This document shows positions 27,907 through 36,787 of a stretch of DNA of 48,107 nucleotides, in pieces. Position 1 is the first letter of the stretch. Every line of letters begins with the position of its first letter. The DNA lies in the NCBI GenBank assembly GCA_004173515.1, contig SECN01000049.1, positions 1 through 48,107 of the forward strand, given 5' to 3'. Under the pieces are notes generated by a model. That model worked only from the letters and a program-made list of their open reading frames with translations, had not been told where the DNA came from and searched no databases. The stretch comes from Myxococcaceae bacterium. Its GTDB lineage: Bacteria; Myxococcota; Myxococcia; Myxococcales; Myxococcaceae. The translations under genes and the position numbers were made by a program.

Positions 27907-28971
27907 CTACTGCGTCGCGACGTACAGCTCCGCGTCCTGGGAGAGCGCCCCCGGGTAGAGGGACCAGCGGGGGTGTTCGGGCATGAGGATGACGGTGCGT
28001 TTTCCCTCGGGGGTGTGCCCGGCGCCGACGATGAGGTAGCGGCGGGTCCGCTTCTGTCCGGTGACCGTGAGGACGTCGTGGTTCACGCTCCAGGTCCCCC
28101 GGTCGTCCTCCGAGCCGAAGGTCATCGCGCCCGCCCGGCCCGAGGCCCCGGCGTACTTGTACTGGAACGTGTGGTCCGCGCCGAGGATGTATTGGCTGGA
28201 GTACGAGACCGACGTCACCGTGGTGCCGCCATACGCGGTGGCCCACTGGGCCGAGCTGCTGGAGCTGTAGGTGAAGTCCCCCACCAGCTCGGCGTCATCC
28301 GCGAGCGGCAGTCCGACAGGGCTTCCGCGCACGCCCTTGAGGGCCTCCTCTACCTTGTGGTGGGAGGTGTTCCAGGAGAACGAGGCGGACATGGCCTCGC
28401 CAATCCCTCCGGGGGTGCTGAAACTCTGGATGAAGACCAGCGGCTCGAAGCGGGTGTCCGCCTCCACGAGCACCAGCGTCACGCGGAAGGACCTCCCGTT
28501 GGTCTTGTGCTTCACCACCGCGCCGGTGAAGAAGGAGCGCGCGCCGTTGGACACGAAGCGCCGCATGGCCGGCGGGTTGGGGTTCACGCCGGCCCAGTCC
28601 GCGCCCACGCGCTCGCGCCACATCCTCAGCAGCTTGCCCTCGCCATCCTCGAGGCCGGGCACGCTCTGCAACCGCAGGGCCTCCACCCCGAGCAGGTCGC
28701 CGCTGTCGGTCCATTCCATGATGAACCGGCCGTCCGCCTGGGTCTTCCAGCCGGGGGGCGCGTCGAACGCGAAGCCCCCGGGCTCACCCGGCTTGCCCGC
28801 CCGCGCCCGGTCCTCGGGGCTGGCGAAGCCGGCCACGGCCCCGGGGCTGTCGGTGTCGGAGCCGGAGAGGAGGCCCAGGACCATGAGCCCCAGCGTGCCG
28901 GAGCAGCACAGCGCGCTGGCGCCTCCGACCACGATGAGGATCCAGACGAGGGGACTCTTGGGACGTGCCAT
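27907..28971 (-). CDS. Membrane-anchored hypothetical protein, 354 aa
   Basis: The ATG at 28971 (MARPKSPLVW) is preferred over the longer frame because a hydrophobic anchor follows at once (residues about 8-38, with a CC pair). The rest is soluble: one segment centred on FAFDAPPGWKTQ, a long mixed domain, a Ser-rich strand region (DFTYSSSSSAQWA), and a lipocalin-like end (GTWSVNHDVLTVTG, RRYLIVGAG). The last third is similar in style to small beta-barrel proteins that report a baseline value, but no family is identified. It converges with the helicase gene, with 14 bp between the stops. Confidence 0.72.
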   Translation of the reverse strand: MARPKSPLVWILIVVGGASALCCSGTLGLMVLGLLSGSDTDSPGAVAGFASPEDRARAGKPGEPGGFAFDAPPGWKTQADGRFIMEWTDSGDLLGVEALRLQSVPGLEDGEGKLLRMWRERVGADWAGVNPNPPAMRRFVSNGARSFFTGAVVKHKTNGRSFRVTLVLVEADTRFEPLVFIQSFSTPGGIGEAMSASFSWNTSHHKVEEALKGVRGSPVGLPLADDAELVGDFTYSSSSSAQWATAYGGTTVTSVSYSSQYILGADHTFQYKYAGASGRAGAMTFGSEDDRGTWSVNHDVLTVTGQKRTRRYLIVGAGHTPEGKRTVILMPEHPRWSLYPGALSQDAELYVATQ

Positions 28972-29212
28972 GATGTAGGACCTGGGAGCAGAGGCGCCGC
29001 GCTGGAAATCCGGGCGGAAGCTTCGTTCATCCTCCAGTACGCGGGCCAGACGCGATCTTCGCGCCGCCGTGCGTTGACGCGCCGCTGCGTGCTCCCGGGA
29101 CGCACTGTCGCCGGTCCGACGATCCACCGGGGGGCGCCGGTGCCACTTCCTGTCCGACTGTCCGACAGGTTCTCCGGCTCCCGGGGGCCTCGGGTCCGGC
29201 CAGGAGGCCCCC

Positions 29213-31318
29213 ATGCTTCAAGAACACGCTGTCGCCGCGAATGCGCTGCCCTCCACGCTTCGGGGATGGGGGCGGCGCATGCTCCCCCTGGTGCTGCTCG
29301 TCATGGGGGCCCTGGGGGCCACGGGATGTGGCGACGATGAGCCACCACCGGACGGCTGTCGGCCCCGGACGTGCGAGTCCCAGGGGTTCGACTGTGGCGC
29401 CACGACGGATGGGTGTGGCCAGCCGCTGGAGTGCGGAACGTGCGCCGCCCCTGCCGCCTGTGGTGGGGCCGGCGAGCCGAATGTCTGTGGTTGTGTCCCG
29501 AAAACGAAGTGCGTGGATGCGGCGGCGGAGTGTGGCGGCGAGCCGGATGGCTGTGGAGGCGTCGTCTCCTGCGGGAGCTGCACGGCGCCGGAGGTCTGCG
29601 GAGGGCGCGGGCAGGCCAGCACCTGTGGCATCCCCACCGCTGAACGCCAGTGCCTGGATGGCTTCTGTTGGGAGTACCCCCTGCCGCATGGCTTCGGGCT
29701 GGCGGGGGCGCACTTCCGCTCGGCCAATGACGGGTGGGTGGTGGGTGAGGAAGGCTACATCCAGCACTGGGATGGGGCGCGGTGGACGCCGGTGGCCAGC
29801 GGGACGCGCTCGGCGCTGAGAGGGGTGCACGCGGTCTCCGAGACAGAGGTGTGGGCGGTGGGCGCGGGCGGCACCGTCCTGCGCTCCACGGGGGGCGCCT
29901 TCTCCGCCGTGGGCTCCGGAACGACGCGCGACCTGGCGTCCGTGTGGGCCTCGGGTCCGAACGATGTCTGGACGGTGGGCGGCAACGGCACCGTGCGACG
30001 CGACCAGGGCAGTGGCTTCCAGTCCGTGAACGTGAACACGACGCAATCCCTCAATGACATCTGGGGCAGCGGGCCCGCGGATGTCTGGATGGTGGGGCAG
30101 GGCGGCACGGTGCGCCGCTACAATGGCAGCACCGTCTCCAGCATCGACGCGGGCACGGAGCTGCCGTTCTACGACGTGACGGGCACCGGTCCGGACGATG
30201 TCTGGACCGTCACCTCCGACGACCCCTGCATCCTCTGTGATGACTATGGCGCCATCTACCGCGTCACGCCCGCGGCGGCGACGCAGCACGTGCGCACGTC
30301 GGATCAATTGTTCCATGTGTTCGCGTCCAGTCCCTCGCTGTTGCTGACGGTGGGGGAGAGCGACCGTCACCGCTGGGATGGCACGGGCTGGACGAAGGTG
30401 GGCGCGGGCGCCGATGGCGTCCTCGCGGGCGGCGCGCCCGGGGATGTGTGGCTCTTCGGGCAGAACGGCCTCACGGAGCGGTGGAACGGGAATGCCTGGA
30501 GCCGGACGGCGCCCCTCGGCGCTTTGGGCTCACATCGGGCCATTCATGGCACCGGTCCGTCGGATGTATGGGTGGTGGCGGATTCGGGCCGGGTGCTGCA
30601 CTGGAATGGCGGCGGCTGGCTGGAGCCCAGGCTGTCCACCTTCACCAGCGACAACATCCAGGGCGTGTACGCGGCCTCGCCGTCCTCGGTCTGGGTGGTG
30701 ACGTCGTTCTTCGACCGCATCCTGCGCTGGGATGGGAGCCAGTTCGTCGAGGAGGCGAAGACGGAAGACAAGGGATTGATGGCCGTGCACGGCGCTTCGG
30801 AGACGGACCTCTGGGCGGTGGGTGAAGCGGGTGAAGCGTGGCACCGCGATGGCACGGGCTGGACGCGGCAGCCCACCGGTGCCACGACGACGCTCAACGC
30901 CGTCTGGGTCCAGGGGCCCTCGCTGGCCGTGACCGTGGGGGAGTCCGGCACGGTGATGCAGTGGAACGGAAGTGTCTGGAGCGCGATGACTTCCGGCACC
31001 ACCGTGTCCCTGCGGGCCGTGTGGGGCAGCAGCCCGACGGACATCTGGGCGGCAGGGGCGGGGGGCACACTGCTGCGCTTCAACGGCACGAGCTGGAGCA
31101 CCGTGGCCAGCGGCACCACGGCCGCGCTGAACGCGGTGTGGGGGCTGTCCGCCAACGCGGTCTGGACGACGGGGGACAACGGCACGCTGCTGCGCTTTGA
31201 CGGCACGCGCTGGACCGCGGAGAGCACCGGCGTCCGTCGCGCCTTCCGGGGCGTGTGGGGCCCCTCCGCCTCGGAGCTGTGGCTCGTGGGGGATTCGGCG
31301 GTCCTGCACAGACCCTGA
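29213..31318 (+). CDS. Lipoprotein with Cys-rich repeats and YCF48/BNR-like propeller
   Basis: The ATG at 29213 has CAGGAGG upstream. The lipobox is GATGC (Cys39). Residues about 48-140 hold two copies of a roughly 43-residue Cys-rich module (CGATTDGCGQPLECGTC, later CGGEPDGCGGVVSCGSC), common at the start of myxobacterial lipoproteins. From about residue 160 to the end there are repeated blades of about 40 residues with WxVGxxGTVxRxxG, SGTTxxLxxVWG and PxDVW, as in YCF48-like and BNR-type propellers. More than ten blades are visible. Likely displayed on the outer surface or spore coat; ligand unknown. A long minus-strand frame across 30530-32680 is a shadow. Confidence 0.85.
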   Translation: MLQEHAVAANALPSTLRGWGRRMLPLVLLVMGALGATGCGDDEPPPDGCRPRTCESQGFDCGATTDGCGQPLECGTCAAPAACGGAGEPNVCGCVPKTKCVDAAAECGGEPDGCGGVVSCGSCTAPEVCGGRGQASTCGIPTAERQCLDGFCWEYPLPHGFGLAGAHFRSANDGWVVGEEGYIQHWDGARWTPVASGTRSALRGVHAVSETEVWAVGAGGTVLRSTGGAFSAVGSGTTRDLASVWASGPNDVWTVGGNGTVRRDQGSGFQSVNVNTTQSLNDIWGSGPADVWMVGQGGTVRRYNGSTVSSIDAGTELPFYDVTGTGPDDVWTVTSDDPCILCDDYGAIYRVTPAAATQHVRTSDQLFHVFASSPSLLLTVGESDRHRWDGTGWTKVGAGADGVLAGGAPGDVWLFGQNGLTERWNGNAWSRTAPLGALGSHRAIHGTGPSDVWVVADSGRVLHWNGGGWLEPRLSTFTSDNIQGVYAASPSSVWVVTSFFDRILRWDGSQFVEEAKTEDKGLMAVHGASETDLWAVGEAGEAWHRDGTGWTRQPTGATTTLNAVWVQGPSLAVTVGESGTVMQWNGSVWSAMTSGTTVSLRAVWGSSPTDIWAAGAGGTLLRFNGTSWSTVASGTTAALNAVWGLSANAVWTTGDNGTLLRFDGTRWTAESTGVRRAFRGVWGPSASELWLVGDSAVLHRP

Positions 31319-31393
31319 CAGCCGGCGCACGCGTTTGCCTCCGGAGTCGGTCCGCCCTGTAGATTGGGGCGGTAACGGTCCGGAGGCACACGC

Positions 31394-32701
31394 ATGGGCT
31401 GCTGCCACTACCCCCCTGTCATCGAAGGCTGCGACAGCGCCTTTACCGTGGACACGTCCCGCGTCACCTTCGGCCGGGGCTGTCTGTCCGAGGTGGGGGA
31501 CCGGGCGCGGGCGCTTGGGATGAAGCGCGTGGCGTTGTTCTGCGACGCGCGCGTGTCGCGGCTCGCGCACTTCGACACGGTGCTCCAGTCCCTGCGCGCC
31601 GCCGGGTTGGAGGTGGCTGTCTTCACGGACGTGCGCGTCGAACCCACCGACCAGTCCTTCCTGGAGGCGGTGCGGTTCGCCACGGAGGCGCGGCCGGATG
31701 GCTATGTCTCGCTGGGCGGTGGCTCGGTCATCGACACGTGCAAGGCCGCGAACCTCTACGCCACGCATCCGGCGGACTTCCTCGCCTACGTCAACGCGCC
31801 GGTGGGGGAGGGCAGGCCGGTGCCCGGTCCGCTCAAGCCGCACATCGCGTGTCCCACCACGTCGGGGACGGGCAGCGAGGTGACGGGCATCACCATCTTC
31901 GACCTGCTGTCGCTGGAGGCGAAGACAGGCATTGCCTCCCCGGCGCTGCGGCCCACGGAGGCGCTCATCGACCCGGACTGCACCGCGACCCTTCCCGGCG
32001 AGGTGGTCGCGGCCAGCGGGCTGGACGTGCTGTCGCATGCGCTGGAGTCCTATACGGCGCGGCCCTACGTGCGCCGTCCCGCCCCCGCGCGGCCGAGCCT
32101 GCGTCCCATGAGCCAGGGCGCCAACCCGTGGAGCGACCTGGGCTGCCGCGAAGCCCTGCGGCTCCTGGGCCTGTACCTGGAGCGCGGCGTGAAGGACGCG
32201 AACGACGACGAGGCCCGTGAGCAGTTGATGTGGGCCTCCACGCTCGCGGGCATCGCGTTCGGCAACGCGGGCGTGCACGCGCCGCACGGCATGGCCTACG
32301 CGGTGGCCGGGCGGGTGCGCGACTTCCGTCCCTCGGGCTATCCGGACGACGAGCCCCTGGTGCCCCACGGCATGGCCGTCATCGTCAACGCCCCGGCCGT
32401 GTTCCGCTACACGGCCTCCGCGAGCCCGGAGCGTCACCTGGAGGCCGCGGGCCACCTGGGCGCGGACGTGCGGGACGCCACGCCGGCGGATGCGGGCGAG
32501 GTGCTGGCGGGCCGTCTGGTGCGGCTCATGCGCGCGGTGGACATGCCCAACGGACTGACCGGCGTGGGCTACACCGGCGCGGACGTGGACGCGCTCACGG
32601 AGGGCGCCTTCCCGCAGCAGCGCCTGCTCCAGAACGCGCCCCGGGAGATGACCCGGCCCGTCCTCACCGAGCTGTTCCACCAGGCGCTGCGCTACTGGTA
32701 A
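31394..32701 (+). CDS. Iron-containing alcohol dehydrogenase, hydroxyacid-oxoacid transhydrogenase type
   Basis: 435 aa. The start MGCCHYPPV with paired Cys and the segment [14 protein letters not shown] fit the ADHFE1 branch of group III dehydrogenases. The nucleotide-binding loop is [27 protein letters not shown] follows, and the metal ligands lie in [14 protein letters not shown] and [19 protein letters not shown]1 enzymes oxidise 4-hydroxybutyrate (or related hydroxyacids) while reducing 2-oxoglutarate to 2-hydroxyglutarate with a tightly bound cofactor. An insertion [17 protein letters not shown] after the active-site helix is also seen in that branch. It is followed by a thioesterase gene 20 bp downstream, so both are probably one transcript. 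Confidence 0.85.
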   Translation: MGCCHYPPVIEGCDSAFTVDTSRVTFGRGCLSEVGDRARALGMKRVALFCDARVSRLAHFDTVLQSLRAAGLEVAVFTDVRVEPTDQSFLEAVRFATEARPDGYVSLGGGSVIDTCKAANLYATHPADFLAYVNAPVGEGRPVPGPLKPHIACPTTSGTGSEVTGITIFDLLSLEAKTGIASPALRPTEALIDPDCTATLPGEVVAASGLDVLSHALESYTARPYVRRPAPARPSLRPMSQGANPWSDLGCREALRLLGLYLERGVKDANDDEAREQLMWASTLAGIAFGNAGVHAPHGMAYAVAGRVRDFRPSGYPDDEPLVPHGMAVIVNAPAVFRYTASASPERHLEAAGHLGADVRDATPADAGEVLAGRLVRLMRAVDMPNGLTGVGYTGADVDALTEGAFPQQRLLQNAPREMTRPVLTELFHQALRYW

Positions 32702-32721
32702 CCGACGCCCGAGGCCACCCC

Positions 32722-33162
32722 GTGTCCGACGCCGAGACCGCCGACCGCTACCGCTACTTCCTGCCCATCACCACCCGGTGGATGGACAATGACCTGTACG
32801 GCCACATCAACAACGTCACGTACTACAGCTACTTCGACACCGTCGCGAACCACTTCCTCATCCACGAAGGTGGCCTGGACATCCACGCGGGCGACATCAT
32901 CGGGCTGGTGGTGGAATCGAAGTGCACCTACCGCGCCCCGCTCGCCTACCCGGACCGGCTGCGCGCGGGGCTGCGCGTGGACAAGCTGGGCCACCGCTCC
33001 GTCACCTACGGCCTCGCCCTCTTCAAGGAGGACGAAGCCCAGGCCGCGGCCCACGGGTACTTCGTGCATGTCTTCGTGGACCGCGCGACGCGCAAGGCCG
33101 TGGCCATGCCAGCGCGTCTTCGGGAGGCGCTGGCACGGCTGGTCGTGAACCCGGAGCCTTGA
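32722..33162 (+). CDS. Hotdog-fold acyl-CoA thioesterase (YbgC/4HBT type)
   Basis: 146 aa from a GTG at 32722 (GAGG seven bases upstream); the longer overlapping frame is a shadow of the dehydrogenase gene. The signature TTRWMDNDLYGHINNVTYYSYF is the 4-hydroxybenzoyl-CoA thioesterase active-site region, with the Asp of MDNDLYGH as the catalytic residue. These tetrameric cytoplasmic enzymes hydrolyse short or aromatic acyl-CoA. Its position after the transhydrogenase gene suggests shared use in hydroxyacid or acyl-CoA metabolism, which is an inference. It converges with the next gene (7-bp gap). Confidence 0.87.
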   Translation: MSDAETADRYRYFLPITTRWMDNDLYGHINNVTYYSYFDTVANHFLIHEGGLDIHAGDIIGLVVESKCTYRAPLAYPDRLRAGLRVDKLGHRSVTYGLALFKEDEAQAAAHGYFVHVFVDRATRKAVAMPARLREALARLVVNPEP

Positions 33163-33169
33163 GACAGGC

Positions 33170-34048
33170 TCAGGGGCAGCCGGAGCTGACCTGGAGCGCG
33201 TCGTACGCCATCCAGCCGTTGCGCGGGGTGCCGGTCGCCGCGATGACGTAGCCGTAGATGAACTTCATCGTACCCGACTGCTGGCGGTAGCGACCCGCGC
33301 TGTCCTGGACCCAGAGCGGAATGTCGATGGACGGGGCGCCGGAGCTGGTCGGCACATCCAGGCGCTGGAACTTCGTGCCCGCGGGGAAGTGGTCCACCGC
33401 CACGCCGCCCAGACCGAAGCCCGGCACGTTGAAGGTGAGGTTCGCCGAGCGCAGGCCGTTGGCCCGCACGAGCGGCAGGTAGTCCCCCGCGCGCTCGTGG
33501 ACCGCGTCGGAGTCGTAGACCACCTTCTTGAACTCCAGCGTCGTGTCGTGCGAGTTGCGCACGGCGTAGCACGCCATCTTCGCGAGCCCCGAGCCCAGCG
33601 CGGAGACGTGCCCGACCTTGGCTTCAAAGGACGTGCGGCCCTTGATGGCCGACATGGGCATCCAGCCCGCGCTGGAGTTCGACGTCGACACCGCGAAGGC
33701 GTGCAGCTCCCCGGCGAAGGTGCGCGTCTGGCCGTGGTTGAACGTGGAGCTCGTCCGGGTGGACGTGCCCACCACCGTGCCGTTGCCGTCGCGGATGGGC
33801 ACGCCCGTGTAGAGCTCCCAGGAGTCGTCGTCGTCCGGGTCGTTGGTGAGGACGCGGTTGCCACCGGAGGGACGCAGCTTGCAGTTGTACGCGCTCTCCT
33901 CGCACACCGTCCCGTTCACCCCGGAGAAGGCCGCCTGCCCGGTGGAGCCCACCGCGTCCGGGACCGCTTCGTCGCCCATGGATGTCTCACCGCCGCATGC
34001 GACGGAGACCAGGGCCATCACACCGAGTACTGGGTTTCTCATGTTCAT
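33170..34048 (-). CDS. Lipoprotein of unknown function, 292 aa
   Basis: A lipoprotein signal with lipobox VSVAC (Cys18) follows MNMRNPVLG; a second ATG six bases on (34042) is an alternative start. The mature part has a Cys pair (VCEESAYNC), an Asp cluster (NDPDDDDSW), an SH3-like strand pattern (TGVPIRDGNGTVVG), and a C-terminal half with GLGGVAVDHFPAGTKFQRLDVP and WVQDSAG. No family is recognised. An AT-rich 22-bp palindrome lies two bases upstream of the start codon, leaving no room for a normal Shine-Dalgarno. Confidence 0.7.
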   Translation of the reverse strand: MNMRNPVLGVMALVSVACGGETSMGDEAVPDAVGSTGQAAFSGVNGTVCEESAYNCKLRPSGGNRVLTNDPDDDDSWELYTGVPIRDGNGTVVGTSTRTSSTFNHGQTRTFAGELHAFAVSTSNSSAGWMPMSAIKGRTSFEAKVGHVSALGSGLAKMACYAVRNSHDTTLEFKKVVYDSDAVHERAGDYLPLVRANGLRSANLTFNVPGFGLGGVAVDHFPAGTKFQRLDVPTSSGAPSIDIPLWVQDSAGRYRQQSGTMKFIYGYVIAATGTPRNGWMAYDALQVSSGCP

Positions 34049-34050
34049 GT

Positions 34051-34072
34051 TAAAAATGGAAAACCATTTTTA
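34051..34072. promoter_or_regulatory. Perfect AT-rich palindrome in a divergent intergenic region
   Basis: TAAAAATGG-AAAA-CCATTTTTA, nine-base arms, lies in the 48-bp gap between divergent starts at 34048 and 34097. Extremely AT-rich for this genome. It may be a shared operator, or, in the minus transcript, a hairpin touching the start codon. Confidence 0.5.
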
Positions 34073-34096
34073 CCCGTTTTGTCAACAGGGGGTTCC

Positions 34097-35344
34097 ATGC
34101 ATCGACTGATACTGTTCGCGGCGCTCGTCTTCACCACGGCGGTGCTCGCCAAACCCAACACCCCGCTGTACGCGACCGGTGCCGGACCCGGAGGCGGACC
34201 GGCGGTGAAGACCTTCGACCCGAACAGCAATACGAACTGGGTCTCCTTCTACGCCTACGAGTCCACCATGGGTGTGGGCGTGGAGATGGCGACGGGCCGC
34301 GTCACGACGAACTGGCGCCCGGACGCGGTGACAGGCACCGGCGAGGGCGGCGGTCCGCTGGTGCGGGTGTTCGACGTGAACACCGGGGCCGTGCTCCGCG
34401 AGTTCTTCGCCTACGACTCGAACTTCCGGGGGGGCGTGTTCGTGGCCACCGGTGACGTGGACGGGGATGGCTACGACGAGATCATCACCGCGCCCGGCCG
34501 GGGCATGGGCCCGCTCGTCCGGGTGTGGAAGGCGGTGGGGGCGCCCACGCTGATGCATGAGTTCTGGGCGTACGACCCCGGCTTCACCGGCGGCGTGCGG
34601 CTGGGCGCGGGCGACGTCACGCGCGACAACCTCTCGGAGATCGTCACCATCCCAGGCCCGGGTGGGGGACCCCACGTGCGGGTGTTCAACCGCTTCGGTG
34701 GCGAGGTGTATGGGTACATGGCGCCGGTGCCGCGCAAGCCCTGGAACAACGAGTTCTATACGAATGGCTACCGGGTGGCGGTGGGCAGCGACCCGTGGGG
34801 AACGCCGGAGCTCTACATCTCCGGCAGCGAGTGGCGCTTCTTCACGCACTTCCAGCGCAGCGATGACTGCGCCATTCCGCCCATCTTCGTGTCGCCCAAC
34901 TTCGTGAGGAAGGCGTACTGGGTGCTCACGCCCTACGCGCACGTCATGCGCATCCCGGACGGCGCCACGCTGGCGCACTTCGGCACGGAGGCCCTCAACG
35001 CGGGGTTCCTGGGGCAAGAGGTCTCCTACGCGGACTACAGGAACCTCTGCGAGCCCAATGGCGGCGTCTCCTGCAACATCTTCCAGTACCCGTATTCGTA
35101 TGACGGCGTCGATCCGGACTACTCCCCCCAGGTGGCCACGCTCCAGCAGCCGGGGGCCGCGCCGCGACTGCTCACGGGCAGCCCTCCGCTCAAGTTCGGG
35201 AATGGGATCGCGGGTTGCTACTACAGCTCGATGTTCGCGCCCGGCACCCTCAAGCTCTATGAGCGCTGGGGCGCGCAGCTCTGGTCGTTCCAGCCGTACG
35301 GCGCCTTCAACGGCGGCGTGAAGCCCGGGGCGAACAACGACTGA
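34097..35344 (+). CDS. Secreted FG-GAP-like repeat protein, 415 aa
   Basis: The ATG at 34097 opens a signal peptide (LILFAALVFTTAVLA, cleavage before KPNTP); the upstream open frame is shadow. Residues about 25-235 contain repeats with GAGPGGGPAVKTFD, GTGEGGGPLVRVFD, APGRGMGPLVRVW and PGPGGGPHVRVFN, joined by FxAYD strands and calcium-type GDVDGDGYDEI loops, a partial FG-GAP propeller. The C-terminal 170 residues have no repeats, hold several Cys, and may be a separate domain. Possibly extracellular and calcium-dependent; ligand unknown. Confidence 0.8.
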   Translation: MHRLILFAALVFTTAVLAKPNTPLYATGAGPGGGPAVKTFDPNSNTNWVSFYAYESTMGVGVEMATGRVTTNWRPDAVTGTGEGGGPLVRVFDVNTGAVLREFFAYDSNFRGGVFVATGDVDGDGYDEIITAPGRGMGPLVRVWKAVGAPTLMHEFWAYDPGFTGGVRLGAGDVTRDNLSEIVTIPGPGGGPHVRVFNRFGGEVYGYMAPVPRKPWNNEFYTNGYRVAVGSDPWGTPELYISGSEWRFFTHFQRSDDCAIPPIFVSPNFVRKAYWVLTPYAHVMRIPDGATLAHFGTEALNAGFLGQEVSYADYRNLCEPNGGVSCNIFQYPYSYDGVDPDYSPQVATLQQPGAAPRLLTGSPPLKFGNGIAGCYYSSMFAPGTLKLYERWGAQLWSFQPYGAFNGGVKPGANND

Positions 35345-35359
35345 CGGCTGGGACTTCGG

Positions 35360-35382
35360 GGCCACGGCTCCCGACCGTGGCC
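35360..35382. terminator. Bidirectional terminator hairpin
   Basis: GGCCACGG (35360-35367) pairs perfectly with CCGTGGCC (35375-35382) across a seven-base loop, between genes converging from 35344 and 35420. Confidence 0.7.
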
Positions 35383-35419
35383 TGTCTCCGGGCCCCCGTG
35401 TCTGTCATTGCGCTGGGGC

Positions 35420-36787
35420 TCAGCGTTCCGGCTCCTCGTCGTCGCCCAGCAGGCCGTGCTTGCGCAGCTTGTCGTGCAGCGTGGCCCGGCCGATGCCCAG
35501 CGCTCGCGCGGCCTCCGTGCGTTGACCCTGGGCCGTCGCGAGCGCCGCGAGGATGAGCTCCCGCTCGTGCGTGTCCATCCGCTCCCGCAAGGTGGCGCCC
35601 GTGGGGCTGGCGGGCGTGGCGGGAGCGCCCGGACCTCCGGGCAGTAGCTCCGGATCCAACGTGCCGTCGGGGGACAGCACCACGGCGCTCTCCAGGACGT
35701 TCTCCAACTCGCGCACGTTGCCGGGCCAGCGGTAGGCCGTGAGGCGCTCCAGGAGTTCGGGCGTCAGCGTCACGGGGGGCATCCGGAAGCGTTCGGTGTG
35801 GCGGGCGAGGAAGTGTTGGGCCAGGGCGGCGATGTCCTCCGGGCGGCTCCGCAGCGCGGGCACCTGGAGCGTCACGACCTTGAGGCGGTAGTACAGGTCC
35901 TCGCGGAAGTGGCCCTCGGCCACGCGCTGGGGCAGGTCGCGGTGGGTGGCGGCGAGGACGCGGACGTCCACGGGAAGCGCGCGGTCCTCGCCCACGGGGC
36001 GCACTTCGCCTTCCTGGAGGACGCGCAGGAGCTTGGCCTGGAGGGGCAGGGTCAGCTCCCCCACCTCGTCGAGCAGCAGGGTGCCGCCGTCGGCTTCGCG
36101 GAAGAGGCCCTTTCGGGGACGCACGGCGCCGGTGAAGGCGCCCCTGACGTGTCCGAACAGCTCTGCTTCGGCCAGCTCCGGCGTGAGCGCGGCGCAGTTG
36201 AAGCGCACGTAGGGTTTGTCCGCGCGGGGCGAGGCGCGCACCAGGGCCTCCGCGACGCGCTCCTTGCCGGTGCCGCTCTCCCCGGTGATGAGCACGGTGA
36301 CGTCGCGCGGGCCCACGCGCTGGAGGAGCAGGGCCAGCCGTGCCATCGCGGGCGACACGAAGACCAGCGAGCGCAGCAGGTTCACTTCGCCGGCCAGGCG
36401 CTCGTTCTCCGCTTCCAGCCGGACCCGGCCCAGCGCGCGTCGCACCACGGCCAGCACGTCGTCCACGTCGAAGGGTTTGCGGAAGTAGTCCAGCGCGCCC
36501 AGCTTCATGGCTTCCACGGCATGGCGTTCCGAACCGTGCGCGGTGATGAGGATGACGCTCGGCGCGGGCGAACGGGCGCGCAGCCGGCGCAGGAGCTCCA
36601 TTCCATCCACGCGCGGCATTCGCAGGTCGCTGAGCACCAGATCCACGGGAGGCTCCGCGTCCAGACGCGCGAGCGCGGCCTCTCCGTCCACCGCCTCCTC
36701 GACGCTCAGCCCGTCGTCCTCCAGGAGGCCGCGCAGCGTGTAGCGAACGCCCGCGTCGTCATCCACCACCAGCACGCGCGCCTTCAC
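35420..36787 (-). CDS. NtrC-family sigma-54 response regulator
   Basis: 455 aa from a GTG at 36785-36787. The receiver domain (1-120) has the acidic pocket DDD (9-11), phospho-acceptor D54, T/A region ITAHGS and K104. The AAA+ domain (about 140-370) has Walker A GESGTGKE (169-176) and an intact GAFTGA loop (216-221), the contact to sigma-54. A Fis-type helix-turn-helix is at the C-terminus ([18 protein letters not shown]). It is the last gene of the kinase operon. Its GTG overlaps the stop of a repeat-built 98-aa gene that copies its first codons. Phosphorylated regulator is expected to bind an enhancer and activate a sigma-54 promoter; the candidate is 270 bp upstream of the kinase on the other side (38532-38627). 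Confidence 0.94.
   Translation of the reverse strand: MKARVLVVDDDAGVRYTLRGLLEDDGLSVEEAVDGEAALARLDAEPPVDLVLSDLRMPRVDGMELLRRLRARSPAPSVILITAHGSERHAVEAMKLGALDYFRKPFDVDDVLAVVRRALGRVRLEAENERLAGEVNLLRSLVFVSPAMARLALLLQRVGPRDVTVLITGESGTGKERVAEALVRASPRADKPYVRFNCAALTPELAEAELFGHVRGAFTGAVRPRKGLFREADGGTLLLDEVGELTLPLQAKLLRVLQEGEVRPVGEDRALPVDVRVLAATHRDLPQRVAEGHFREDLYYRLKVVTLQVPALRSRPEDIAALAQHFLARHTERFRMPPVTLTPELLERLTAYRWPGNVRELENVLESAVVLSPDGTLDPELLPGGPGAPATPASPTGATLRERMDTHERELILAALATAQGQRTEAARALGIGRATLHDKLRKHGLLGDDEEPER

Noticed and set aside
30530..32680. 716-codon minus-strand frame across two plus-strand genes
   Set aside because: It spans the end of the propeller lipoprotein gene, the intergenic region and a clear dehydrogenase gene; composition is antisense-like.
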